Positions 1 to 7,749 of a stretch of DNA of 64,000 nucleotides are shown piece after piece (positions within the stretch are counted from its first letter, which is position 1; each line of letters opens with the position of its first letter). Source of the stretch: Elusimicrobiota bacterium (GTDB lineage: Bacteria > Elusimicrobiota > Elusimicrobia > 2-02-FULL-39-32); the NCBI GenBank assembly GCA_016180425.1, contig JACPBF010000014.1, forward strand, positions 1 to 64,000, written 5' to 3'. The position numbers and the translations under genes were made by a program. The notes under the pieces are model-generated. The model made no database searches and was not told the origin of the DNA. It worked only from the letters and a program-made list of their open reading frames with translations.

Positions 1-564
1 GTGCAGTACCTGCACCGGCTGAAATTGCAGCAGGAGCAATGAATCTAAACCAAAGATAATACTTTCCATTTACTGCTACGTCGTTACCGGTTCCATTCGT
101 GCCAAAGCCAAATAACGCATTAGTTAGGTTTTTATTGTTGCCCACGCCATCCAGCAATCCAGTGTCCAAACTTCCACCTTCGAAATGACTGTATGCTGGG
201 GCTCCAGCGCTTCCAGTAGTACTGATTAAAACCCTTAGATTGAAATTATTGGTACCAGTATTAGTACTGGAATGAGGGTTCCAGCTTGCAGAACTGCTTC
301 CTCTAATTTGCCAGTCTTCTGTAAGGGAAGCGGAGTTGTTGGTTACTGGGATTCCTCCTGTAGAGATGTAGGTTTCATTAAGTGCTTTTGTTCCCAGTCC
401 ATAGGTAGCGGAACCTACTGACACAGAAAGACTGCCAGCAATGGTAACTTTTTTGTGCCTCCTTTGTTTTTGTCCGCGTTCAAACGCGAATAATCATATT
501 CTTTCCTATTAAAAGATAAACTGTTTTTTGACAGTTCACCCTTTATTTTATTGTTACTACTCAT
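1..564 (-). CDS. Secreted surface protein, partial, with apparent -1 frameshift
   Basis: Two overlapping reading frames together look like one gene running off the left edge. An ATG at 564 follows a strong ribosome site (AGGAGG, 8 nt upstream), and this frame reads 49 codons to a TAG at 417-415. From about 448 the -1 frame is open all the way to position 1. It encodes a Ser/Thr/Asn/Gly-rich beta-type sequence (VTIAGSLSVSVGSATYGLGT and onward). That stretch resembles the C-terminal domain of the protein at 1676-5242: both have a Tyr-Gly-x-Gly-Thr motif near the start and a late strand of the FWIRL / LWFRF type. The frames meet at an A AAA AAG run (454-448) just after a second AAAGGAGG (465-458). 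A missing A in the homopolymer, programmed slippage or a mutation would each explain it. No function can be assigned. It lies 33 nt below the gene at 598-1578 and is probably co-transcribed. Confidence 0.55.
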
Positions 565-597
565 ACTTAGTTCCTCCTTGTTTGTTTTAATGCTGCT

Positions 598-1578
598 CTA
601 TTCCTTAGTTGTAATTACAAATCTAGATATTTGAGACAATTCTACAGGCGCTCCAGCTACTGTTGCTCGCACACAAAATGCGAATTTTTTGTTTTTATAC
701 TTTTCTTCATTTGGAATTTTCATACCAAGCTTCACTTTTTTAACAGTGTTTCCTGGAACTTTAACATCTTTTTCTTTTAGGATGATCAGTTCTCTTGGAA
801 GCTCTTCAAAGCCGCCTGGCAGCAACATGTCAACATCTCTAAATGTGACTAAATCCAAGTAATAAAGGAATTCAACATCATTGGGATTAGAAATTTTTAA
901 AGAAACTTTAAAATCTTTTTCAATATCAATTTCTTTGCCTAAAGGAACATTTTCAATCACCTGTTTCTTTGGCAGAAGCTCAAAATCGAAAGTTCCAAAT
1001 TCCTCTACTTTTTTTCTTAGGTCTGCTTCCTCTTTTGTCTGTCTTCTATAAGCAACTGAAAAACGCAGATTCGCTAGTAATCCTATTCCTATAAAACCTC
1101 TATTGACTTGTGTAAGGCTTATATCTACCTGGTACCTTTTCCCCAGATATTTATTGTCATCAGGAATAGTAATTAAAATATCTGTTCCTTCACTCGCTCC
1201 CGGAGCAATTTCTAATTCATCTTTAGAGAATTTCACCCAATTTGGATCAGGAATGACTTCACAACCTGCTTTGATCAATCCAGGAGAGTCTGGTTTAGGC
1301 GGAACTGTTTCTATTTTGACTACCAGTTTTCCATCTCCGGTGTTTTTGACAATGAGAGGCATATTCACTAGCTCCCGTGTGTTATAGGTAATGCCTGGCT
1401 GAAGATTTTCAATGGTGACTGATCCAAATTTTGTCTGCATTCCTGCTGCAGCAAAAGAGAGCGGAACAGTTATGGTTTGCTGGGTTAAAAAGAAATTTAG
1501 AGCAAGAATGATCCTTTTTAGACCCACTTTCCTTATTAAGTGTTTTTGCTTTAGAACTTTATCTGCTATCTTTTTCAT
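598..1578 (-). CDS. Secreted Ig-like domain protein, function unknown
   Basis: 326 residues. A basic N-terminus and a hydrophobic stretch at about residues 24-45, ending in an SFAAAG-type cleavage site, indicate a signal peptide and export. The mature part is beta-rich, with two apparent Ig-like modules. The first (about 50-180) has the pattern of a bacterial surface Ig or chaperone-like fold (MPLIVKNTGDGKLVVKIE). The second (about 205-325) has similar strand spacing (VSLKISNPNDVEFLYYLDLV). There are no catalytic motifs. The start is supported by GGGAGG 11 nt upstream. It sits between the giant repeat protein (97 bp upstream) and the partial secreted protein (33 bp downstream), so it may be an accessory or chaperone-like partner of those two. 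That role is inferred from position alone. Confidence 0.7.
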   Translation of the reverse strand: MKKIADKVLKQKHLIRKVGLKRIILALNFFLTQQTITVPLSFAAAGMQTKFGSVTIENLQPGITYNTRELVNMPLIVKNTGDGKLVVKIETVPPKPDSPGLIKAGCEVIPDPNWVKFSKDELEIAPGASEGTDILITIPDDNKYLGKRYQVDISLTQVNRGFIGIGLLANLRFSVAYRRQTKEEADLRKKVEEFGTFDFELLPKKQVIENVPLGKEIDIEKDFKVSLKISNPNDVEFLYYLDLVTFRDVDMLLPGGFEELPRELIILKEKDVKVPGNTVKKVKLGMKIPNEEKYKNKKFAFCVRATVAGAPVELSQISRFVITTKE

Positions 1579-1675
1579 TTTTCTTTCTTCCTCCCTATTA
1601 ATTTTTATAATGTCGTTCTACTTATGAAAATGTTGTGTCAAAATTCGAGTTTCTTAGTATTCATTTTTTTGCACC

Positions 1676-4600
1676 TTAAGGGCTTTGCTCTGCTGTAATA
1701 ATAATCTGGATTTGTTGTTGAGTTGTGATAGTAGTTGAAAGCGGCATGCCTAATCTAATCCAGAAATTTCTATCTGCATTCACAGGCACAGCAGTTCCAG
1801 TTTGGTCCCCTGCAAAAGCTCCTCCAGAATTTCCTGAAGCTGTATTTGAAACTGTGAGAGTGCTGGAAACTGATTCAAAATCTACATCATTGGGACGAGC
1901 CGCATTAAATAAACCATTGACCACTACCACATTATTCCCTCGAGCATTGCCTAATGACCAAGGGCTATTGGCTGTGCTGGTTGTTGCTTTAATTTGATAT
2001 CTTTGAGTTACGGTTCCTGAGTTTGTTACTTTCATAGCGGTTGCTGATATACTGCTTTGAGGAATATTAAACGTGCCAAAACCATAACTATTATTGTCAA
2101 AAGTGATAGAAAGAATGGTTCCTTGGGCTGTTGCGGTGGCTGCATTGGAAATAGCAGACCAGTTGGTTTGATCATCAGCAGTAAAGGCTCTAACATAGTA
2201 AGTGACATCTTGGACCAGATCGTTCAACGTCCTATTTCTAGTAGTGTAAGGCGATACTCCTGATGTTGATATATCCAGCCGATTTAAAGTTTGTGTAGCA
2301 CTAGCAGTCGCGCTCAACCCATTCATGTCAGAACTAATAGAGGAATAAAATAAACGGAAGGTTGAAGAATTTAGATCTCCTGTTAAGTCATCATCCCCAG
2401 GAGAAATCCAGGAGAGTGTGATGGTTCCGCTTGAATTTCCTATAAGAGCTGATAGGCTTGTAATAGCAGCTGGAGCTGTGTCATCAGCTGCAGCAGTAGT
2501 GGTAGAAGCAGTGACAGTAATAGATTGAGTGCTAGCTCCAGCAGTGCTATCTCTAGCGCCAGCCTGCACAGCATAATTAGTGTTTCCGGTAAGTCCAGTA
2601 ATAATAAGAGTGGTGTTAGCTGCTGCCACTACACCAACAGAGGATTTAGAGACACTGAAATTTCCAGCATTGCCTGTAGAGACCATTAAAGCTGTATTAA
2701 TAGGGTTTCCATTTTGTCCTAAAATTACAGAAATGGAGGTAGTAAAAACTTGAAAGCCTACTACTGTTGGCACTGCTGCTAACGTGCTTGTAGAAGCAGT
2801 GATAGTAATAGTTTGGGTGGAAGCATTGGCGTAAGTGCCTCTGGTTCCTGCCTGAAAGCTATAGACTGTAGCGGTGGACAAATTGCTGATGAGCAGAGTA
2901 GTTGGGCCATCAGAGAAAAAACCAATGGAGGAATTGGACACATTAAAATTCCCATCTGTTCCTGTGGAAATCATCAAGGGCGTGCTGCTTGCATTTCCAT
3001 TTAAGGTTAAGATTATTGAAATGGATGTTGTGAAAATTTGGAAACTTGAAAGAGCAGGGGCAGCAGAAAGGGTATAAGTAGAGTTGATGATAGTAGTAGT
3101 TTGAGTGCTAGCTCCAGCAGTGTTATCTCTAGCGCCAGCCTGGACAGCATAATTAGTGTTTGCTATAAGCCCGGTAATAACAAGAGTGGTGTTATTTCCA
3201 CTCACTACACCAACCGATGAAGTTGCCATTCCAAAATTGCCATCAGTTCCTGTGGAAATCATCAAAGGTGTATTAATAGGATTTCCATTTTGTCCCAAAG
3301 TCACAGATATTGAGGTGGCAAAAATTTGGAATCCTACCAGAGTAGGTATTGCAGCTAAGGTACGGCTGGTGATCTCAATACCTGCTATGCTTTGAGTGGA
3401 AGCGTTTTGTGTAGAATCAAAAGCGCCAATATGTAGGTCATAACCGGTATTGGGAGTTAGGTTGCTTATCGTCAATGTGGTAATTCCAATAGCAGCTCCT
3501 ATACTTGAACTTGCCACGCCAAAATTATTGGTTGAGATAGATAGCATGGTTCCATTTGGGTTTGTATTTGGATTGATGCGCACAGCAATGGAGGTGGCAA
3601 AGACTTGGAAACTATTTAACGAAGGCGCAACAGCTAGAGTGCTGGTAGAGGCAGTAATGGTAATAGTTTGAGTAGAAGCGTTTGCGCTGCTGTCAACAGT
3701 TCCAGCCTGGAATCCATATACAGTAGCTGTGGATAGATTAGAGATGACTAAAGTTGTGTTAGTATCTCCAGCTTCACTTAAACCCACAGAAGAGTTAGAG
3801 ACATTGAAGTGGCCTGATGTGCCAGTAGAGATCATAATGCGAGTATTTGCAGGGTTTCCGTTTCTTCCCAAAGTAACGGTTATAGATGTAGTAAATACTT
3901 GGTATCCAACAAGAGTAGGGGTAGCAGCTAAAGTTGTAGTAGAGATTGCAGTACCAGCTACGCTTTGCGTAGAAGCGTTTGCTCTAGAGTCAAATGCTCC
4001 AATGTCCAATGTAAAACTGTAAGCTGTATTTGGTATCAATCCTGATAAAGACAATGGCGTGGGATTCCCTCCAACTACCCCAATAGAAGAACTTGATACT
4101 GTAAAGGAATTTGTAGATATGGATAGACCTGTCCCGTTGGGGTTGGTATTCGGATTTACGTTAACTGTTATTGAAGTAGCAAATATTTTGTAGCCGCTTA
4201 ATAGGGGAGGAGCAGCAAATGTGTATGTAGAAGCGCTTACAGTAATAGTTTGGGTAGAAGCACTGGCATAAGTGCCTCGGGTGCCTGCTTGAAAACTATA
4301 GACTGTGGCAGTTGACAAATTGCTGATGACAAGCGTGGTGGGCCCGTTAGCAAAAATTCCAATAGAGGAATTCGATACATTAAAATTTCCATCTGTTCCT
4401 GTGGAAATCATTAAGGGTGTGCTGCTTGCATTTCCATTCAATGTCAATTCGACAGAAATGGATGTTGTGAAAATTTGGAAACTACTTAGAGTGGGAGGAG
4501 CTGAAGTTGTATTTGTAGAAGAAGTTACAGTGGTGGCTGTGCTGCGCAAACCATAATAATTTTTTGCGCTGGCCTGAAAAGAATAATTAGTGTTAAGAGA

Positions 4601-5242
4601 TAATCCTGTAATGACAAAGGTGCTGATTGCAGAGCTCACAAAACCTACAGAGGTTCGTAAGACAGAAAAATTCCCATTGTTTCCTGTAGAAACTGCTAGA
4701 GTTAATGGAGTTGAAGTGGCGTTGCCAAGGTTGTTTAAACCCGCATCCAAAATAATAGAGGCGCTATCAGCGTATATATTAAAGCCAACAATTCCTGGTG
4801 AGACTGCCCAAGTATATGTGGAAATTGCTACATAATCCGAATCAGTATCATTTCCATTTTTAACTAGCACTGTATGGGATGTATTAGGCTGAAGATTGAG
4901 ATAGGATGTTGAGTTTGGTCCCATGGAGGGTACGGTGCCTGAAGTAATATTAGGAGTTAGTCCTGTGATAGTGGTTAATCCCACATAATAATAGTTTGTA
5001 TCTGGAACATGAGCATCCCATGAGAGACTTAAACTGGTTGAGCTGACACTAGTGAATTTTACATTGCTCAAAGCATGGGCGAAAAGAAATTGACCCTTAA
5101 AAATAATGTTAAGTAGAACAAACGCAAAAAGAAGCTTTATCTTAATTATTTTTAGGCTGGTAAAGAAATTTAAAATAGAATTAATGTAAATTCTTTTTAA
5201 GGTGGGACCATCGCCAAAAATGTTATTCTTTGAGATAGCCAT
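1676..5242 (-). CDS. Giant secreted protein with tandem fibronectin III-like repeats
   Basis: 1188 residues. A long basic N-terminus and a hydrophobic core at about 36-52 form a probable signal peptide. An FN3-like module follows (about 57-145). Then come eight tandem repeats of about 93-95 residues (roughly 148-930), each opening with a pattern like FQIFTTSISV and containing STGTDGNF and SSIG motifs. A more typical FN3 domain (about 930-1040, ITLSWISPGDDDLTG) and a distinct C-terminal domain (about 1042-1188) complete the protein. The repeats fall into three alternating types (LNGNASST, NPNTNPNG, GQNGNPINT), so they were probably duplicated in blocks. Its C-terminal domain resembles the partial protein at 1-564. 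It looks like a surface adhesin, stalk or coat component; no enzyme motif is seen. A sigma-54 promoter lies 21 bp above the ATG and an AGGAA ribosome site precedes it. Confidence 0.85.
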   Translation of the reverse strand: MAISKNNIFGDGPTLKRIYINSILNFFTSLKIIKIKLLFAFVLLNIIFKGQFLFAHALSNVKFTSVSSTSLSLSWDAHVPDTNYYYVGLTTITGLTPNITSGTVPSMGPNSTSYLNLQPNTSHTVLVKNGNDTDSDYVAISTYTWAVSPGIVGFNIYADSASIILDAGLNNLGNATSTPLTLAVSTGNNGNFSVLRTSVGFVSSAISTFVITGLSLNTNYSFQASAKNYYGLRSTATTVTSSTNTTSAPPTLSSFQIFTTSISVELTLNGNASSTPLMISTGTDGNFNVSNSSIGIFANGPTTLVISNLSTATVYSFQAGTRGTYASASTQTITVSASTYTFAAPPLLSGYKIFATSITVNVNPNTNPNGTGLSISTNSFTVSSSSIGVVGGNPTPLSLSGLIPNTAYSFTLDIGAFDSRANASTQSVAGTAISTTTLAATPTLVGYQVFTTSITVTLGRNGNPANTRIMISTGTSGHFNVSNSSVGLSEAGDTNTTLVISNLSTATVYGFQAGTVDSSANASTQTITITASTSTLAVAPSLNSFQVFATSIAVRINPNTNPNGTMLSISTNNFGVASSSIGAAIGITTLTISNLTPNTGYDLHIGAFDSTQNASTQSIAGIEITSRTLAAIPTLVGFQIFATSISVTLGQNGNPINTPLMISTGTDGNFGMATSSVGVVSGNNTTLVITGLIANTNYAVQAGARDNTAGASTQTTTIINSTYTLSAAPALSSFQIFTTSISIILTLNGNASSTPLMISTGTDGNFNVSNSSIGFFSDGPTTLLISNLSTATVYSFQAGTRGTYANASTQTITITASTSTLAAVPTVVGFQVFTTSISVILGQNGNPINTALMVSTGNAGNFSVSKSSVGVVAAANTTLIITGLTGNTNYAVQAGARDSTAGASTQSITVTASTTTAAADDTAPAAITSLSALIGNSSGTITLSWISPGDDDLTGDLNSSTFRLFYSSISSDMNGLSATASATQTLNRLDISTSGVSPYTTRNRTLNDLVQDVTYYVRAFTADDQTNWSAISNAATATAQGTILSITFDNNSYGFGTFNIPQSSISATAMKVTNSGTVTQRYQIKATTSTANSPWSLGNARGNNVVVVNGLFNAARPNDVDFESVSSTLTVSNTASGNSGGAFAGDQTGTAVPVNADRNFWIRLGMPLSTTITTQQQIQIIITAEQSP

Positions 5243-5262
5243 AATATTCCTAATTAATAATT

Positions 5263-5279
5263 AGCAAGTTTTATGCCAA
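5263..5279 (-). promoter_or_regulatory. Sigma-54 (-24/-12) promoter of the FN3 surface protein
   Basis: On the minus strand this reads TTGGCATAAAACTTGCT. It matches the sigma-54 consensus: GG (5277-5276) and GC (5265-5264) are separated by exactly 10 nt, inside TTGGCA and TTGC boxes. The predicted start is about 12 nt below the GC, near 5252. That leaves a leader of about 10 nt carrying AGGAA before the ATG at 5242. Sigma-54, a kinase and an NtrC-type activator are encoded immediately upstream. Confidence 0.8.
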
Positions 5280-5478
5280 TTAAAGCTAAGAAGCTCTTAA
5301 ATTAAGCAGTTATTTTATGGAGATGAAGAAATATCTGGATTTAAATCAACTTATTTTAGGATTTAAGAGGTGCTATATATTTTTATATTGATATTTCAAT
5401 ATGAAAATAAAATAATATATTAAGTCTATTTAAAATAAACTTAAAGTTAATTATTAAGATTTTAAATGGAAGAAAATA

Positions 5479-5518
5479 AGTGTGGATTTTATTCTACAAG
5501 TGTGGATTTTATTCTACA
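5479..5518. promoter_or_regulatory. Tandem palindromic sites, candidate enhancer for the NtrC-type activator
   Basis: A 20-bp unit, AGTGTGGATTTTATTCTACA, is repeated twice without a mismatch. Each copy contains an imperfect 18-bp palindrome (TGTGGA-N6-TCTACA) at 5481-5498 and 5501-5518, a form typical of a dimeric Fis-type helix-turn-helix site. The sites lie about 205-240 bp upstream of the -24 box, within the usual range for sigma-54 enhancers, and directly after the stop codon of the activator gene. Assignment to that activator is inference. Confidence 0.6.
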
Positions 5519-5521
5519 GTC

Positions 5522-6910
5522 CTAATCGGAGATGATTTTATATTTTTTGAGTTTGTTATACAGGGCTTTTCTATCTATTTTAAGTTGTTTTGCAGCCATA
5601 GTTTTATTGTAATTGCATTTTTTTAAGGTTTGCTCAATTATCTGTTTTTCTAGGATAGAAGAAGCCTGTTTAGAAGCTTTTTTAAGTGAGAATTTTTTAC
5701 CAGATTCTAGGTCTAGAAAGCTTTTTTCAATGATCCTATCTTTACTTAAGGATATTTGCAGGTGTTCTGGCTTAATTTCAGTTTCCGCTAAAAGCGCAGC
5801 TCGATAAACCGCGTTTTTAAGTTCTCGGATGTTTCCTGGCCAAGCATAGCATTGCATGAGATGGATCGCATCATTGGAAAAAGAGCTTACTTTTTTATTC
5901 ATTTCTTGATTTGCCAAAGCTAAAAAATTGGTTGCCAGTTCTGGAATATCTTCAATTCGTTTTCTTAAAGGCGGGATGACGAGTCTAAATTCATTTAAGC
6001 GGTGAAAGAGATCTTCTCTAAATTTTCCCTCTTGAACCATTCCCTCTAGGCTCCTGTTGCAAGCCACAATAACTCGAATATCAATTTCAATGTCCCGATT
6101 TCCCCCAAGATGCTGGATCTTTCTCTCCTGTAAAACTCTTAAGAGTTTTGCCTGAACTGTTAAGCTGAGATTGCTAATTTCATCTAAAAAGATGCTTCCA
6201 TTGGAAGCGATTTCAAAAAGCCCTAGTTTTCTTTTTTCTGCTCCGGTAAAAGCTCCTTTTTCATAGCCAAAAAGTTCAGATTCCACTAAAGTTTCCTGTA
6301 AAGTGCCGCAGTCCAAAGAAACATAGGGTCCATCTTTTCTTAAACTTTTAGAGTGAATAAGAGCTGCAAAAAGCTCTTTGCCAGAACCAGATTCCCCTTC
6401 CAGCAGCACAGTAAGCTCTGTGGGAGCGATTTTATTGGCAAGTTCTATCGCTTCCGAAATAGCAGCGCTTTTGCCTATCACATTTGGAATTTTATGCAGA
6501 GCTGTTCTTTCTTTAAGAAGTTCTACAGCTCTGGATTTCTCCCTTTCTTCCACCGCTTTTTTAACTAAAACGATTAATTCTTCATTTTCAAAAGGTTTGG
6601 TAAGGTAATGAAAAGCTCCAGACTTGATCGCTGCTACAGCAGCTTTAATGGAAGAATCCCCAGTTAAGACAATAATAGGCAGATGAGGGTCTAGTTTTTT
6701 AATTTTTTCTATCAATTCCATACCGCTCATTTGTCCTTCCCCTAAGTTAAGATCCAGAAGCACGGCATGAGCTGTTTCTTTTTCCAGGAATTGAATAAAG
6801 GGGGGCGCAGTCTGAAAATCTAAACAGCGATAGCCTTCAAATGACAAAGGAAGTTTTATCGCCTGACAAAGATCTTTTTGGTCATCAATGATCAGAATGG
6901 TTTTAGCCAT
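5522..6910 (-). CDS. NtrC-family sigma-54-dependent response regulator
   Basis: 462 residues in the standard three-part layout. The receiver domain (1-120) has the acidic pair D9/D10, phospho-acceptor D53, T83 and K105. The AAA+ sigma-54 activation domain (about 143-380) has Walker A GESGSGKE at 172-179, the GAFTGA sigma-54 contact loop at 219-224 and Walker B SIFLDE near 239-244. A Fis-type helix-turn-helix (about 431-455) ends the protein. All key residues are present, so it should be a functional ATP-driven activator that opens sigma-54 promoters when phosphorylated. The gene is the last of the rpoN-kinase-regulator operon, 35 bp below the kinase. The nearest sigma-54 promoter is at 5263-5279, with paired palindromic sites between it and this gene. 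That makes the FN3 protein its most likely target. Confidence 0.95.
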   Translation of the reverse strand: MAKTILIIDDQKDLCQAIKLPLSFEGYRCLDFQTAPPFIQFLEKETAHAVLLDLNLGEGQMSGMELIEKIKKLDPHLPIIVLTGDSSIKAAVAAIKSGAFHYLTKPFENEELIVLVKKAVEEREKSRAVELLKERTALHKIPNVIGKSAAISEAIELANKIAPTELTVLLEGESGSGKELFAALIHSKSLRKDGPYVSLDCGTLQETLVESELFGYEKGAFTGAEKRKLGLFEIASNGSIFLDEISNLSLTVQAKLLRVLQERKIQHLGGNRDIEIDIRVIVACNRSLEGMVQEGKFREDLFHRLNEFRLVIPPLRKRIEDIPELATNFLALANQEMNKKVSSFSNDAIHLMQCYAWPGNIRELKNAVYRAALLAETEIKPEHLQISLSKDRIIEKSFLDLESGKKFSLKKASKQASSILEKQIIEQTLKKCNYNKTMAAKQLKIDRKALYNKLKKYKIISD

Positions 6911-6945
6911 AAATGATTCAATTTAATAAAATATTTGGATTTAAT

Positions 6946-7749
6946 TTAAGAAGGACCTACGCTAAACTCAAGGATCATTTTTGAGCCTTCTCCCAGCTTG
7001 GATTTGCAAGTGATCTTACCGTCATTGTTTTCTACAGCTGCTTTTGCAGAGTAAAGGCCCATGCCTGTTCCGGTTTTTTTAGTTGTAAAGAAGGGGCTAA
7101 AAATTCTTTCTAAATTTTCAGGAGAAATTCCAGGGCCTGTATCTTCAATCTCTAGAAATAGATTTTCTCCTTTTTCATCTGAATAAGTCCTAAATTTAAC
7201 GGCGCCTTGGTTTTCTAAGGATTCTAAGGCATTGATCGCAATATTTAGCACTGAAGACTCTATGGCAGGCATGTCTAAATTGAGCAGGGGCAGGTTTTTA
7301 GCTAAATTTTTTTCTATTGAGGTATTTTGTTTTTTAGCTTGGATTTCAATAAAATGAGCCACGCTATTTACAATCTCATTGATGGAACATTTTTGTTTTG
7401 TATTTTCAACCTCCCTAGCTAATTGTAAATAGCTTTTTAAGAGGTTTTTGATATTTTCCACGTTTCTTTGCACTAGTTCCCATGCCTGTCTTTCTTTTTC
7501 ATCAGGTTTTAAAATGCTTAAGACAAACTGAGAGGTGCTGGAGATGACTCCCAGAGAGTTTCTAATATCATGCACTACGGAAGGAGCCACATGCGCAAGG
7601 GTTTTAGTTTTTTCAAACCTGGCTAAATCTTTTTTGGCTAGTTCCAGATGCGTTTTTAAGATTTGGATCTCCTCCATCATTTTAAGATCAGCAGCCCGTC
7701 TTAAGAAATTTTTTTCAGGGACTTGAGTTTTTTCGTTTTGTTCATCCAT
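6946..7749 (-). CDS. Soluble sensor histidine kinase
   Basis: 267 residues. There is a coiled-coil N-terminus (about 20-50), then a HisKA dimerisation domain with H60 in HDIRNSLG, then a HATPase_c domain. The latter has the N box (NIAINALES, N173), G1 (DTGPGIS, about 203-209), F box (PFFTTK) and G2 (GTGMGL, about 227-232). No membrane segment and no PAS, GAF or other sensory domain is visible. It therefore probably reads a cytoplasmic signal or a partner protein, like NtrB-type kinases. Its ATG overlaps the end of rpoN by 8 bp, and the regulator gene follows, so it should be the cognate kinase of that regulator. Confidence 0.93.
   Translation of the reverse strand: MDEQNEKTQVPEKNFLRRAADLKMMEEIQILKTHLELAKKDLARFEKTKTLAHVAPSVVHDIRNSLGVISSTSQFVLSILKPDEKERQAWELVQRNVENIKNLLKSYLQLAREVENTKQKCSINEIVNSVAHFIEIQAKKQNTSIEKNLAKNLPLLNLDMPAIESSVLNIAINALESLENQGAVKFRTYSDEKGENLFLEIEDTGPGISPENLERIFSPFFTTKKTGTGMGLYSAKAAVENNDGKITCKSKLGEGSKMILEFSVGPS

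Noticed and set aside
1103-1387. Plus-strand reading frames opposite the secreted proteins at 598-5242
   Set aside because: They lie antisense to well-supported genes, have no ribosome sites or family motifs, and arise from the repetitive codon use of the minus-strand genes.
1579-1675. TTGACA box upstream of the gene at 598-1578
   Set aside because: No acceptable -10 box occurs at 16-18 bp; transcription from the upstream sigma-54 promoter is as likely.
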